From: JAWXBK01 sp040878185
Lineage (GTDB): Bacteria > Pseudomonadota > Alphaproteobacteria > Dongiales > Dongiaceae
NCBI GenBank assembly: GCA_040878185.1
Contig: JBBDMS010000015.1
Coordinates: 62,001-126,000 of the forward strand
DNA length: 64,000 nucleotides
Direction of reading: 5' to 3'
Below, in pieces: positions 24,126 to 31,703 of this stretch. Position 1 is the first letter of the stretch. The number at the start of each line of letters is the position of its first letter. Below the pieces are notes generated by a model that was not told where the DNA came from, made no database searches, and worked only from the letters and a program-made list of their open reading frames with translations. The position numbers and the translations under genes are program-made.

Positions 24126-26492
24126 GTGGCGAAACGCAGCAAGACCAAACCGTCGTTTCCGACGCGCGAACAGATCCTCGAATTCATCCGCGGCAGCGAA
24201 AGTCCGGTCGGCAAGCGCGAAGTCGCGCGCGCCTTCAACATCACCGGCGCCGATCGCATTCCCCTGAAGGCACTGCTCAAGGATCTGCGCGAGGAAGGAC
24301 TGCTCGAACGCGGACGCGGCCGGCGCCATGCGCCGCCGGAGACGCTGCCCGAGGTCGCGGTGCTGCGGATCACGGGCCCCGATGCGGATGGCGAGCTGCG
24401 GGCCGAGCCTTACAACTGGCCGGAGGACAAGCCGGCGCCCGCGATCTATGTCGCGCCGGACAAGAAGAACACGGCGCAGCTCGCGGCCGGCGATCGCGTC
24501 CTTGCGCGACTCTCGCGTCAGGACGATGTCTATGAGGCCCGCATCATCCGCCAGCTCGTCGGCCAGCCGCGCGAGATCGTCGGCGTGTATGTGCGCGATC
24601 CGGCCGGCGGCGGCTGGCTGAAGCCGACGGACCGCCGGGTCAAGGCCGAATACCGTATCGAAGAGCGCCACGGATCGGGTGCGAAACCCGGCGATCTGGT
24701 GGCAGTCGAACCGCTGCACACCCATCGCGATGGGCGGCTACAGGGCCGCGTCATCGATATTCTCGGCCGCATCGGTGACGCAAAGATCGCGAGCCTGATT
24801 TCGATCCACGAGCATGAAATACCGCACGAGTTTCCGCCCGAGGCGTTGCGCGAGGCGGAAGCCGCGAAACCGATCGGCACGCTCGGCGAGCGCACCGATT
24901 TCCGGGACTGGCCGCTGGTCACCATCGACGGCGAGGATGCGCGCGATTTCGACGATGCGGTCTGGGCCGAACGCGATCGCGAGCCGGGCAATCCGGACGG
25001 CTGGCATATACTGGTCGCGATCGCCGACGTCGCACATTATGTCCGTGCCGCCAGCGCGCTCGACCGCGAGGCGGAGAAGCGTGGCAACTCGGTCTATTTT
25101 CCCGACCGCGTCGTGCCGATGTTGCCGGAAGCGCTGTCGAACAATCTCTGCTCGCTGCGCCCGAACGAGGATCGCGCCTGCCTCGCCGCCGAAATGTGGA
25201 TCGACTCCGCAGGTCGCGTGAAGCGTCACAAATTTCATCGCGGGCTGATGCGCTCGGTCGCGCGCCTCACCTACGAACAGGTCCAGCAGGCGAAAGACGG
25301 CACGCCCGACGATGCCGTTCGGCCGCTGATGGAAATGGTGATCGAGCCGCTCTATGGCGCGTTCGCGGCGCTGCGCGCGGCGCGGCGCAAGCGCGGCACG
25401 CTCGATCTCGAAATGACCGAACGCAAGGTGATCCTCGATCCGGAAGGACGCGTCCAGCGCATCGAACCGCGGCGCACGATGGACAGCCATCGTCTGATCG
25501 AGGAATTCATGATCTCGGCCAACGTCGCGGCGGCGGAAGCGCTCGAACGCAAGCAGCAGCCGGTGATGTATCGCGTCCACCCCGAACCCGATCAGGCCAA
25601 GGTCGATGCGCTGCGCGAATTCCTCGAACCGCTCGGAATCGGCTTTGCCAAGGGCCAGGTGATTCACCCGCGTCTGTTCACCCAGATACTCGATCGCGCG
25701 AAGGAAACGCCCTACGCGCCAATGGTGAATGAGCTGGTCCTGCGCAGCCAGATGCAGGCGACCTACAGCCCGGCGAATGTCGGGCATTTCGGCCTTGCCT
25801 TGCCGCGCTATGCCCATTTCACATCGCCGATCCGTCGATATTCGGATTTGCTCGTGCATCGGGCGTTGATCGATGCGTTCAAGCTGGGCCCGGACGGGTT
25901 ACCGCCGGGTGCCGCCGGTGCCTTCGCGCGGATCGGCGAAAACATCTCGGCAACCGAAAGGCGGGCGGCCGCGGCAGAACGCGATGCCGTCGATCGCTAT
26001 ACGGCCTCCTATCTTTCGGCCCAGCGCGGGCAGACTCTCGCCGGCCGGATCAATGGCGTCACCCGGTTCGGTCTCTTTGTCACGCTGCTCGATAGCGGCG
26101 GTTCGGGCCTGGTGCCGATCTCGAGCTTGCCGTCGGATTTTTACGAGCATGACGAACCGGCGCATCGCCTGCGTGGCCAGCGCTGGGGCCGGGAGTTCGC
26201 CCTCGGCGAGCCGGTCTGGGCAAAGATCGTCGAGGCCGATCCGATCACCGGCGGACTGATCCTGCATCTGATCGTCGACGATGAGGACGTCTCGGCCCGC
26301 CCCCGGACCGGCACCGGCCGCGGCCCGGAGCGGAATTCCAAGGACGCGCCGAGGGGCCGAAAGCCTGCGCCTTCGGAGAAGACCAAGTCCGGCAAGCCAC
26401 CCCGCGGTAAGGCACAGGGCGGCAAGCCGGCCGGGGGCCGGCCGGGCAAGGCGAAGCGACGGTCCCCTATGCGGAAGAAGCGCGGCCGCTGA
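24126..26492 (+). CDS. rnr: Ribonuclease R
   Basis: A 788-residue 3'-5' exoribonuclease of the RNB family that digests structured RNA. It has an N-terminal winged-helix region (about 10-70), cold-shock-like domains, the RNB catalytic core with DGEDARDFDDAVWAE near residues 268-282 carrying the metal-binding Asp residues, an S1 domain near 635-720 (LAGRINGVTRFGLFVTLLD) and a Lys/Arg/Gly-rich tail. The start is GTG at 24126, eight bases after the cupin stop. Confidence 0.95.
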   Translation: MAKRSKTKPSFPTREQILEFIRGSESPVGKREVARAFNITGADRIPLKALLKDLREEGLLERGRGRRHAPPETLPEVAVLRITGPDADGELRAEPYNWPEDKPAPAIYVAPDKKNTAQLAAGDRVLARLSRQDDVYEARIIRQLVGQPREIVGVYVRDPAGGGWLKPTDRRVKAEYRIEERHGSGAKPGDLVAVEPLHTHRDGRLQGRVIDILGRIGDAKIASLISIHEHEIPHEFPPEALREAEAAKPIGTLGERTDFRDWPLVTIDGEDARDFDDAVWAERDREPGNPDGWHILVAIADVAHYVRAASALDREAEKRGNSVYFPDRVVPMLPEALSNNLCSLRPNEDRACLAAEMWIDSAGRVKRHKFHRGLMRSVARLTYEQVQQAKDGTPDDAVRPLMEMVIEPLYGAFAALRAARRKRGTLDLEMTERKVILDPEGRVQRIEPRRTMDSHRLIEEFMISANVAAAEALERKQQPVMYRVHPEPDQAKVDALREFLEPLGIGFAKGQVIHPRLFTQILDRAKETPYAPMVNELVLRSQMQATYSPANVGHFGLALPRYAHFTSPIRRYSDLLVHRALIDAFKLGPDGLPPGAAGAFARIGENISATERRAAAAERDAVDRYTASYLSAQRGQTLAGRINGVTRFGLFVTLLDSGGSGLVPISSLPSDFYEHDEPAHRLRGQRWGREFALGEPVWAKIVEADPITGGLILHLIVDDEDVSARPRTGTGRGPERNSKDAPRGRKPAPSEKTKSGKPPRGKAQGGKPAGGRPGKAKRRSPMRKKRGR

Positions 26493-26603
26493 CGCAAAAA
26501 AGCCCTGCTGTGTCATTGTTTCCGCGCCGAATACCGGATAAAAATTGCGACCGATGGCGCCGGGGGATTCGCAAAAAGGCGCCCGGATACCGCAACGACG
26601 AAG

Positions 26604-28193
26604 ATGAGAGAACGGCGCAGGATCCTCCGTCTCGCGAGCCTTGCTGTGTTTGCGCTGATGACGGCGGCCTGCACGGGCACGCCCAATCCCAGCGTGGCCG
26701 AAGAGACCGACCGGAAGATTCGCGACATGATGGTCGCGGGTTACAGCGATATCGATTCCGTTTACATCGACGAGAAGGATCTCGGCGAACTCGCCTTCTC
26801 CAGCCTCGAACAACTTTCGCTGCTCGACCCTGCCATCGCGCTGCGCCATGACGGCTCGCAGATTTCGCTGCTGGTCGACGGCAATGTGATGGCGATCTTC
26901 GAGACACCGGATGCGCATGCGCCGACCGAATGGGGCGTGCTCACCGCCGGCTATGTCGATGTCGCTCTGCGATCGTCCGATGCGCTGCGCCAGATCGACA
27001 GCGAGAAGCTCTACGAAACGCTCTTCCAGGGCATCGTCACAAGGCTCGATGCGTTCTCGCGCTATGCGGGCGCCCAACGGGCATCGGAAAATCGCGCGTC
27101 GCGCGAGGGCTTCGGCGGCGTCGGTGTACGCATTGCCGTTGAAGAAGAAGAAGTGCGCGTCATCTCGGTGATGCACTACACGCCGGCCGAACGCGCCGGT
27201 GTCGTGGCAGACGATATCATCACCCATATCGACGGATTGACGGTCGACGGAATGACGCTCGACCAGATCGTCCAGAAACTGCGCGGCCCGGTGGACAGCC
27301 GCGTGATCCTGACCCTGCTGCGCGGCCAGGCGACCGAGCCGATTCTGGTAGCGCTCAAGCGCGACCATGTCGTTCCGGAAACCGTGGTCTACGAGCGCGA
27401 GGGCGATATCGCAATCTTTCGGATCTACGGCTTCAATGCCGAAACCTCGGCGACGCTCGAGCGCGAACTGGAACGGGCGCGCGACGAGATCGGCCCCGGC
27501 ATCAGCGGCTATGTGCTCGATCTGCGCAACAATCCCGGCGGGCTGCTCGACCAGGCGGTCGAGGTCGCCGATCTCATGCTCGAGGAAGGCCGCATCGTCT
27601 CAACGCACGGACGCCATCCCGACAGCCACCAGTATTTCGAGGCGAGCCGCGGCGACGAAACCGACGGCAAGCCGATCATCGTACTGATCAACGGCAATTC
27701 CGCATCGGCCTCCGAGATCGTGGCGGCTGCCTTGCAGGATACCGGCCGCGCCGTCGTGATCGGCAGCAACTCGTACGGCAAGGGCACCGTGCAGACCGTG
27801 CTGCGCATGCCGAACGACGGCGAGCTGACATTGACATGGGCGCGCTTCCACGCGCCGTCGGGGTACACGCTCAATGATCTCGGCGTGCTGCCGACGATCT
27901 GCACCGCCGACGAGAACGCCGATCCGGCGGCGTTGATCGCCCTGCTCGGCAGCGACAAACTGCCGCCGCTGCCGACGGTCTGGCGCAACTCGGTCACGCC
28001 GGGCGATACGGTCGGGCTTCAGGCGCTGCGTGCGACCTGCCCGCTGCGCCGCGCCGACCAGCCGGCCGATCTCGAAATCGCGATCGACCTGCTGCACGAC
28101 CCGGCGCTCTATCGCAGCGCGCTCCAGCTCACCGGCGAGCCGACGCTGACCGTGTCGAGCGAACAGCGGCTTCCCGAAGCGATACAGCCTTAA
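26604..28193 (+). CDS. S41 family C-terminal processing peptidase, lipoprotein
   Basis: A 529-residue exported protease. A lipoprotein signal ends at the lipobox TAAC (Cys near 23). Residues 160-250 hold a PDZ domain (GFGGVGVRIAVEE, AGVVADDIITHIDG), followed by the S41 core with YVLDLRNNPGGLLDQAVEVAD. The Ser-Lys dyad is in NGNSASASEIVAAAL and GSNSYGKGTVQ. CtpA-like enzymes trim cell-wall hydrolases or envelope proteins. It lies between rnr and a Nudix gene, as in related genomes. Confidence 0.88.
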   Translation: MRERRRILRLASLAVFALMTAACTGTPNPSVAEETDRKIRDMMVAGYSDIDSVYIDEKDLGELAFSSLEQLSLLDPAIALRHDGSQISLLVDGNVMAIFETPDAHAPTEWGVLTAGYVDVALRSSDALRQIDSEKLYETLFQGIVTRLDAFSRYAGAQRASENRASREGFGGVGVRIAVEEEEVRVISVMHYTPAERAGVVADDIITHIDGLTVDGMTLDQIVQKLRGPVDSRVILTLLRGQATEPILVALKRDHVVPETVVYEREGDIAIFRIYGFNAETSATLERELERARDEIGPGISGYVLDLRNNPGGLLDQAVEVADLMLEEGRIVSTHGRHPDSHQYFEASRGDETDGKPIIVLINGNSASASEIVAAALQDTGRAVVIGSNSYGKGTVQTVLRMPNDGELTLTWARFHAPSGYTLNDLGVLPTICTADENADPAALIALLGSDKLPPLPTVWRNSVTPGDTVGLQALRATCPLRRADQPADLEIAIDLLHDPALYRSALQLTGEPTLTVSSEQRLPEAIQP

Positions 28194-28206
28194 AGGTTCG
28201 ACAGGG

Positions 28207-28896
28207 ATGAAGCCGGTGCGCCCCGTGGATGCGGCCGGGCTCGTCCTGATGCGCGAGGGTTCCGACGGACCCGAGGTGCTGATGGGACGGCGCCATCGCC
28301 GCGCCAGCTTCCTGCCCGACATCTATGTGTTCCCCGGCGGCCGGGTCGATCCGGGCGACATGGCGCCGTCCGGTTACCCCGAAGCGATCGCCGATGGTCT
28401 CGCCGGCCAGCTTGCGGTCGGGCATACCCGCCGCAATCCGATGCCACTGCTGCGCGCCGCGATCCGGGAAACCTTCGAGGAAACCGGCCTGCTGGTTACG
28501 GGCCGCGACCATCACCCGGCCCCGGACCGCCTGCCGGCTCAGCCGATCTGGCGCGCCTTTGCCGATGCCGGAAGGCGGCCCGCGTTCGACGGGATGGACT
28601 ATATCTGCCGGGCGATCACGCCCACCGCCTCGCCGCGGCGCTTCAACACCCGATTCTTCCTCGCCCGGGATGCCGCCTATGCCGGCAGCCTGGCGGGCGA
28701 TGGCGAGCTGGTCGATCTCGCCTGGCGGCCGGTCGCGGCGATGTGGTCGATGGCAATTGTCGATGTGACTGAGCATGTGCTGCGCGAGGCGCTAACACGC
28801 TGGAACGAAAAGACTTCTCTCGGCACCCGGCCGGCCTCTTTGTTCTGCTATGTGGGCGACACCGCGCGGGTTCTGGCCCGCGGCAGCAAGGGATGA
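28207..28896 (+). CDS. NUDIX hydrolase family protein
   Basis: A 229-residue Nudix protein with the helix-loop core RAAIRETFEETGLLV near residues 84-98, in which the Glu residues bind magnesium. The N-terminal segment MGRRHRRASFLPDIYVFPGGRVDPGD fits the larger NUDT/RNase-like CoA-pyrophosphatase-type subgroup with a 40-residue insertion before the box. Substrate unassigned. GACAGGG precedes the ATG by a very short spacing. Confidence 0.82.
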   Translation: MKPVRPVDAAGLVLMREGSDGPEVLMGRRHRRASFLPDIYVFPGGRVDPGDMAPSGYPEAIADGLAGQLAVGHTRRNPMPLLRAAIRETFEETGLLVTGRDHHPAPDRLPAQPIWRAFADAGRRPAFDGMDYICRAITPTASPRRFNTRFFLARDAAYAGSLAGDGELVDLAWRPVAAMWSMAIVDVTEHVLREALTRWNEKTSLGTRPASLFCYVGDTARVLARGSKG

Positions 28897-28925
28897 GGCC
28901 CATCGGCTCGGCCGCCGCCCCCTGC

Positions 28926-28953
28926 TTGACTTCGCGGCCCGTGCGGCTATGTT
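28926..28953 (+). promoter_or_regulatory. Predicted promoter of rpmG
   Basis: TTGACT at 28926-28931 and TATGTT at 28948-28953 are 16 bases apart, about 80 bases before the rpmG ATG and just after the Nudix gene. It fits a strong, dedicated promoter for the ribosomal protein gene. Confidence 0.55.
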
Positions 28954-29031
28954 CCGCGCCCTGATGCAAACAGCGCCCCTGAGGCGCCCCGGGCCGCTCC
29001 GGCGGCCGGAATCTCCCAATTCGAGGCGACC

Positions 29032-29199
29032 ATGGCGAAGGCGGCTTCCATCCTGATCAAGCTCGTGAGCTCGGCCGATACCGGGTTCTATTACGTCACG
29101 CGCAAGAACCCGCGGACGTCGACCGAGAAGATCCAGCTCAAGAAGTACGATCCGGTCGCGCGCAAGCACGTGGTCTTCAAGGAATCGAAGATCAAATAG
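29032..29199 (+). CDS. rpmG: 50S ribosomal protein L33
   Basis: A 55-residue L33: MAKAASILIKLVSSADTGFY, then RKNPR, EKIQLKKYDP and KHVVFKESKIK. This is the Cys-free form of L33 that does not bind zinc. It has its own promoter and a strong terminator directly after. The position near rnr and dinB is common in Alphaproteobacteria. Confidence 0.95.
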   Translation: MAKAASILIKLVSSADTGFYYVTRKNPRTSTEKIQLKKYDPVARKHVVFKESKIK

Positions 29200-29227
29200 C
29201 TGAACCCGCTTCAGCCTCAAGACCATA

Positions 29228-29255
29228 AGGCCGCCACGAAACTGGCGGCCTTTTT
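29228..29255 (+). terminator. Intrinsic terminator of rpmG
   Basis: AGGCCGCCA at 29228-29236 pairs perfectly with TGGCGGCCT at 29243-29251 around the loop CGAAAC, followed by a TTTT run. It is the clearest Rho-independent terminator in the window and lies about 30 bases after the rpmG stop. Confidence 0.88.
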
Positions 29256-29371
29256 CGTGGAATGAACGGTCGCACCGCCGGACATCCTGGGGATCCTCCC
29301 GCGCGTTGGCGCGCCGATACCGCGCCGGTTGCGAATCCGCTACGATTCGCGCCCGCGACGGTACAAACCGG

Positions 29372-30304
29372 ATGAACGACACCCACTTGCGCCTGCGCAT
29401 CGGCATCGATCTCGGCGGCACCAAGATCGAGGGGATTCTGCTCGACCGTGATGGCGCCGTCCTGGCGCAGCGTCGCGTACCGACACCGGCGGGCGATTAC
29501 CCGGCGACGCTCGAAGCGATCGCCGGCCTCGTCGATGCGCTCGAAGAGAACACGCCCGGTAACGCGAGCATCGGTGTGGGTATGCCCGGCGCGATCTCGC
29601 CGGCGACCGGTCTCGTCAAGAACGCGAACTCGGTCTGGCTGAACGGCACGCCATTCGACCGCGATCTTGCCGCAAGGCTCGGCCGGCCAGTGCGCGTCGC
29701 AAACGATGCGAATTGTTTTGCGGTCTCCGAGGCGAGCGACGGCGCGGCCGCCGGTCTCGCAACCGTGTTCGGTGTCATCCTCGGCACCGGCGTCGGTGGT
29801 GGGATTGCGATCAACGGTTATGCGCTGACCGGCGGCAATGCGATTGCCGGCGAATGGGGCCATAATCCGCTGCCCGCACCGCGCGACGACGAACGACCCG
29901 GCCTGCTCTGTTACTGCGGGCGGCATGGCTGCATCGAGACCTGGCTCTCTGGCCCCGGTCTCGCGCGCGATCACGAGCGCACAAGTGGCGAACGGCTTGA
30001 CGGCGGCGCCATCGTCGCGCATGCCGAGGGTGGCGACAAAGCAGCGATGGCAACACTCGATCGGTACAAGGATCGGTTCGCCCGCGCGCTCGCCACCGTC
30101 ATCAACATTCTCGATCCCGATGCGATCGTCCTCGGCGGCGGGCTCTCCTCGATGGCGTCGCTCTATACCGACATACCGCAACTCTGGACGCGGCATGTGT
30201 TCTCCGATCGCTGCATGACGCGATTGCTGCCGCCGAAACATGGTGCCGCGAGCGGCGTGCGCGGGGCCGCCTGGCTCTGGCCGGCCGACGGGGCCGCGCC
30301 ATGA
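29372..30304 (+). CDS. ROK family sugar kinase (fructokinase/N-acetylglucosamine kinase type)
   Basis: A 310-residue ROK protein. The ATP-binding phosphate loop IGIDLGGTKIEGILLDRDG is at about 10-28, the catalytic Asp and the sugar-binding GEWGHNPLP near 167-175, and the zinc motif CYCGRHGCIETWLSG near 187-201, all expected in ROK hexose kinases. The length matches Mak/NagK. Substrate cannot be fixed from sequence alone. Its TGA overlaps the dinB ATG, so the two are probably co-transcribed although functionally unrelated. Confidence 0.88.
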   Translation: MNDTHLRLRIGIDLGGTKIEGILLDRDGAVLAQRRVPTPAGDYPATLEAIAGLVDALEENTPGNASIGVGMPGAISPATGLVKNANSVWLNGTPFDRDLAARLGRPVRVANDANCFAVSEASDGAAAGLATVFGVILGTGVGGGIAINGYALTGGNAIAGEWGHNPLPAPRDDERPGLLCYCGRHGCIETWLSGPGLARDHERTSGERLDGGAIVAHAEGGDKAAMATLDRYKDRFARALATVINILDPDAIVLGGGLSSMASLYTDIPQLWTRHVFSDRCMTRLLPPKHGAASGVRGAAWLWPADGAAP

Positions 30305-31575
30305 TGCTCTGTCGCGAATGTCTGACGATGGTCGACGCGGCACCGGCCGACGAACGCTGTACCGTCTGCGCCTCGCCGCGCATCAAGATCCATGACGAGC
30401 TCGACCGGCTGTCGATCGCGCATATCGATTGCGATGCGTTCTATGCGGCAGTCGAGAAGCGCGACGATCCGAGCCTGCGCGACAAGCCGGTGCTGGTTGG
30501 CGGCGGCCATCGCGGCGTCGTATCGACCTGCTGCTATGTGGCACGGCTGTACGGCGTGCGCTCGGCGATGCCGATGTTCAAGGCGCTGCGCCTCTGCCCC
30601 GATGCGGTCGTGATCCGGCCCAACATGGCGAAATATGCCGGCGTCGGCCGCGAGGTAAAGCGGATGATGCTGGAGACGACGCCGCTGGTTGAATCTCTAT
30701 CGGTAGACGAGGCGTTCCTCGATTTGTCCGGCACCGAGAAACTGCATCACGGCGCGCCGGCGCGCACGCTGGCGGCGCTCGCCCGCCGCATCGAGGCGCA
30801 GATCGGCATCACCGTCTCGATCGGGCTCAGCTACAACAAGTTCCTCGCCAAGATCGCCTCCGACCTCGACAAGCCGCGCGGCTTTGCGATCATCGGCCGC
30901 GGCGATGCGCTCGCGTTCCTGCGCGAACGGCCGGTGAGCCTGATCTGGGGTGTCGGTCCGGCATTGCAGCGCCGGCTCGCGCGCGACGGTATCGCATTCA
31001 TCGGCCAGCTCCAGACCATCAGCGAGGCCGAACTGTCGAAGCGTTATGGCGCGATCGGGCGGCGGCTCGCGCGTTTCTCGCAGGGGCTGGATGACCGGAC
31101 TGTCGAGCCGGAGAGCGAAACCAAGAGCATTTCCTGCGAGACCACGTTCGACACCGACATCGCCGACGGCCCGCAGCTTCTCGAATACCTGTGGCCGCTC
31201 TGCGAGGAACTTTCGGGCCGGATGAAGCGGAGCGGTTTTGCCGGCAGGACGATGACGCTCAAGCTCAAGACCGCGGATTTTCGTATCCTGACGCGCAGCC
31301 GCACGGCCGCACCACCGACCAACATGGCGGAGGAAATCTATGCCGTGGCGCGGGCCGCGTTACTGGACGAGGCGACCGGCACGGCCTATCGCCTGATCGG
31401 CGTGGGCATGAGCGGGCTGATCGAAGGCGACAGCATGCCGGACGAGAACGATCTGTTCGACGCCGGGCGCGTGAAGGCGCGCAAGATCGAACAGGCGATC
31501 GACACGCTGCGCGACAAGCACGGTGCGAGCGCGATCCGGAAAGGACGAGGCATCGGCGGGAAGCCCATACGCTGA
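30301..31575 (+). CDS. dinB: DNA polymerase IV (Y family)
   Basis: A 424-residue translesion polymerase. The Y-family core starts IAHIDCDAFYAAVEKRDDP near residue 39; SVDEAFLDLSG near 135 carries the catalytic acidic pair; the little-finger domain follows after about 265. About 36 residues precede the core and hold two Cys pairs, C4-x2-C7 and C20-x2-C23, a possible zinc knuckle not found in E. coli DinB. The gene overlaps the ROK kinase stop and is the last GC-rich gene before the AT-rich insertion. Confidence 0.93.
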   Translation: MMLCRECLTMVDAAPADERCTVCASPRIKIHDELDRLSIAHIDCDAFYAAVEKRDDPSLRDKPVLVGGGHRGVVSTCCYVARLYGVRSAMPMFKALRLCPDAVVIRPNMAKYAGVGREVKRMMLETTPLVESLSVDEAFLDLSGTEKLHHGAPARTLAALARRIEAQIGITVSIGLSYNKFLAKIASDLDKPRGFAIIGRGDALAFLRERPVSLIWGVGPALQRRLARDGIAFIGQLQTISEAELSKRYGAIGRRLARFSQGLDDRTVEPESETKSISCETTFDTDIADGPQLLEYLWPLCEELSGRMKRSGFAGRTMTLKLKTADFRILTRSRTAAPPTNMAEEIYAVARAALLDEATGTAYRLIGVGMSGLIEGDSMPDENDLFDAGRVKARKIEQAIDTLRDKHGASAIRKGRGIGGKPIR

Positions 31576-31621
31576 AAGTCGTCCAGACAGCTTTGACCAA
31601 AAGGCTACCTAGACAAACTCA

Positions 31622-31650
31622 ATTGCGAAATCTAAAGTTTCAACTTATAA
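31622..31650 (+). promoter_or_regulatory. Predicted promoter of the nuclease-STAND gene
   Basis: TTGCGA at 31622-31627 and TATAAG at 31645-31650 are separated by exactly 17 bases in the AT-rich leader after dinB. The site is about 54 bases before the ATG at 31704, so the accessory gene need not rely on the dinB operon. Confidence 0.5.
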
Positions 31651-31703
31651 GTAATGTACTTCTTTTAACTTCGCCGCGGCTTTGGGACTTTTTAAAATTC
31701 GAT

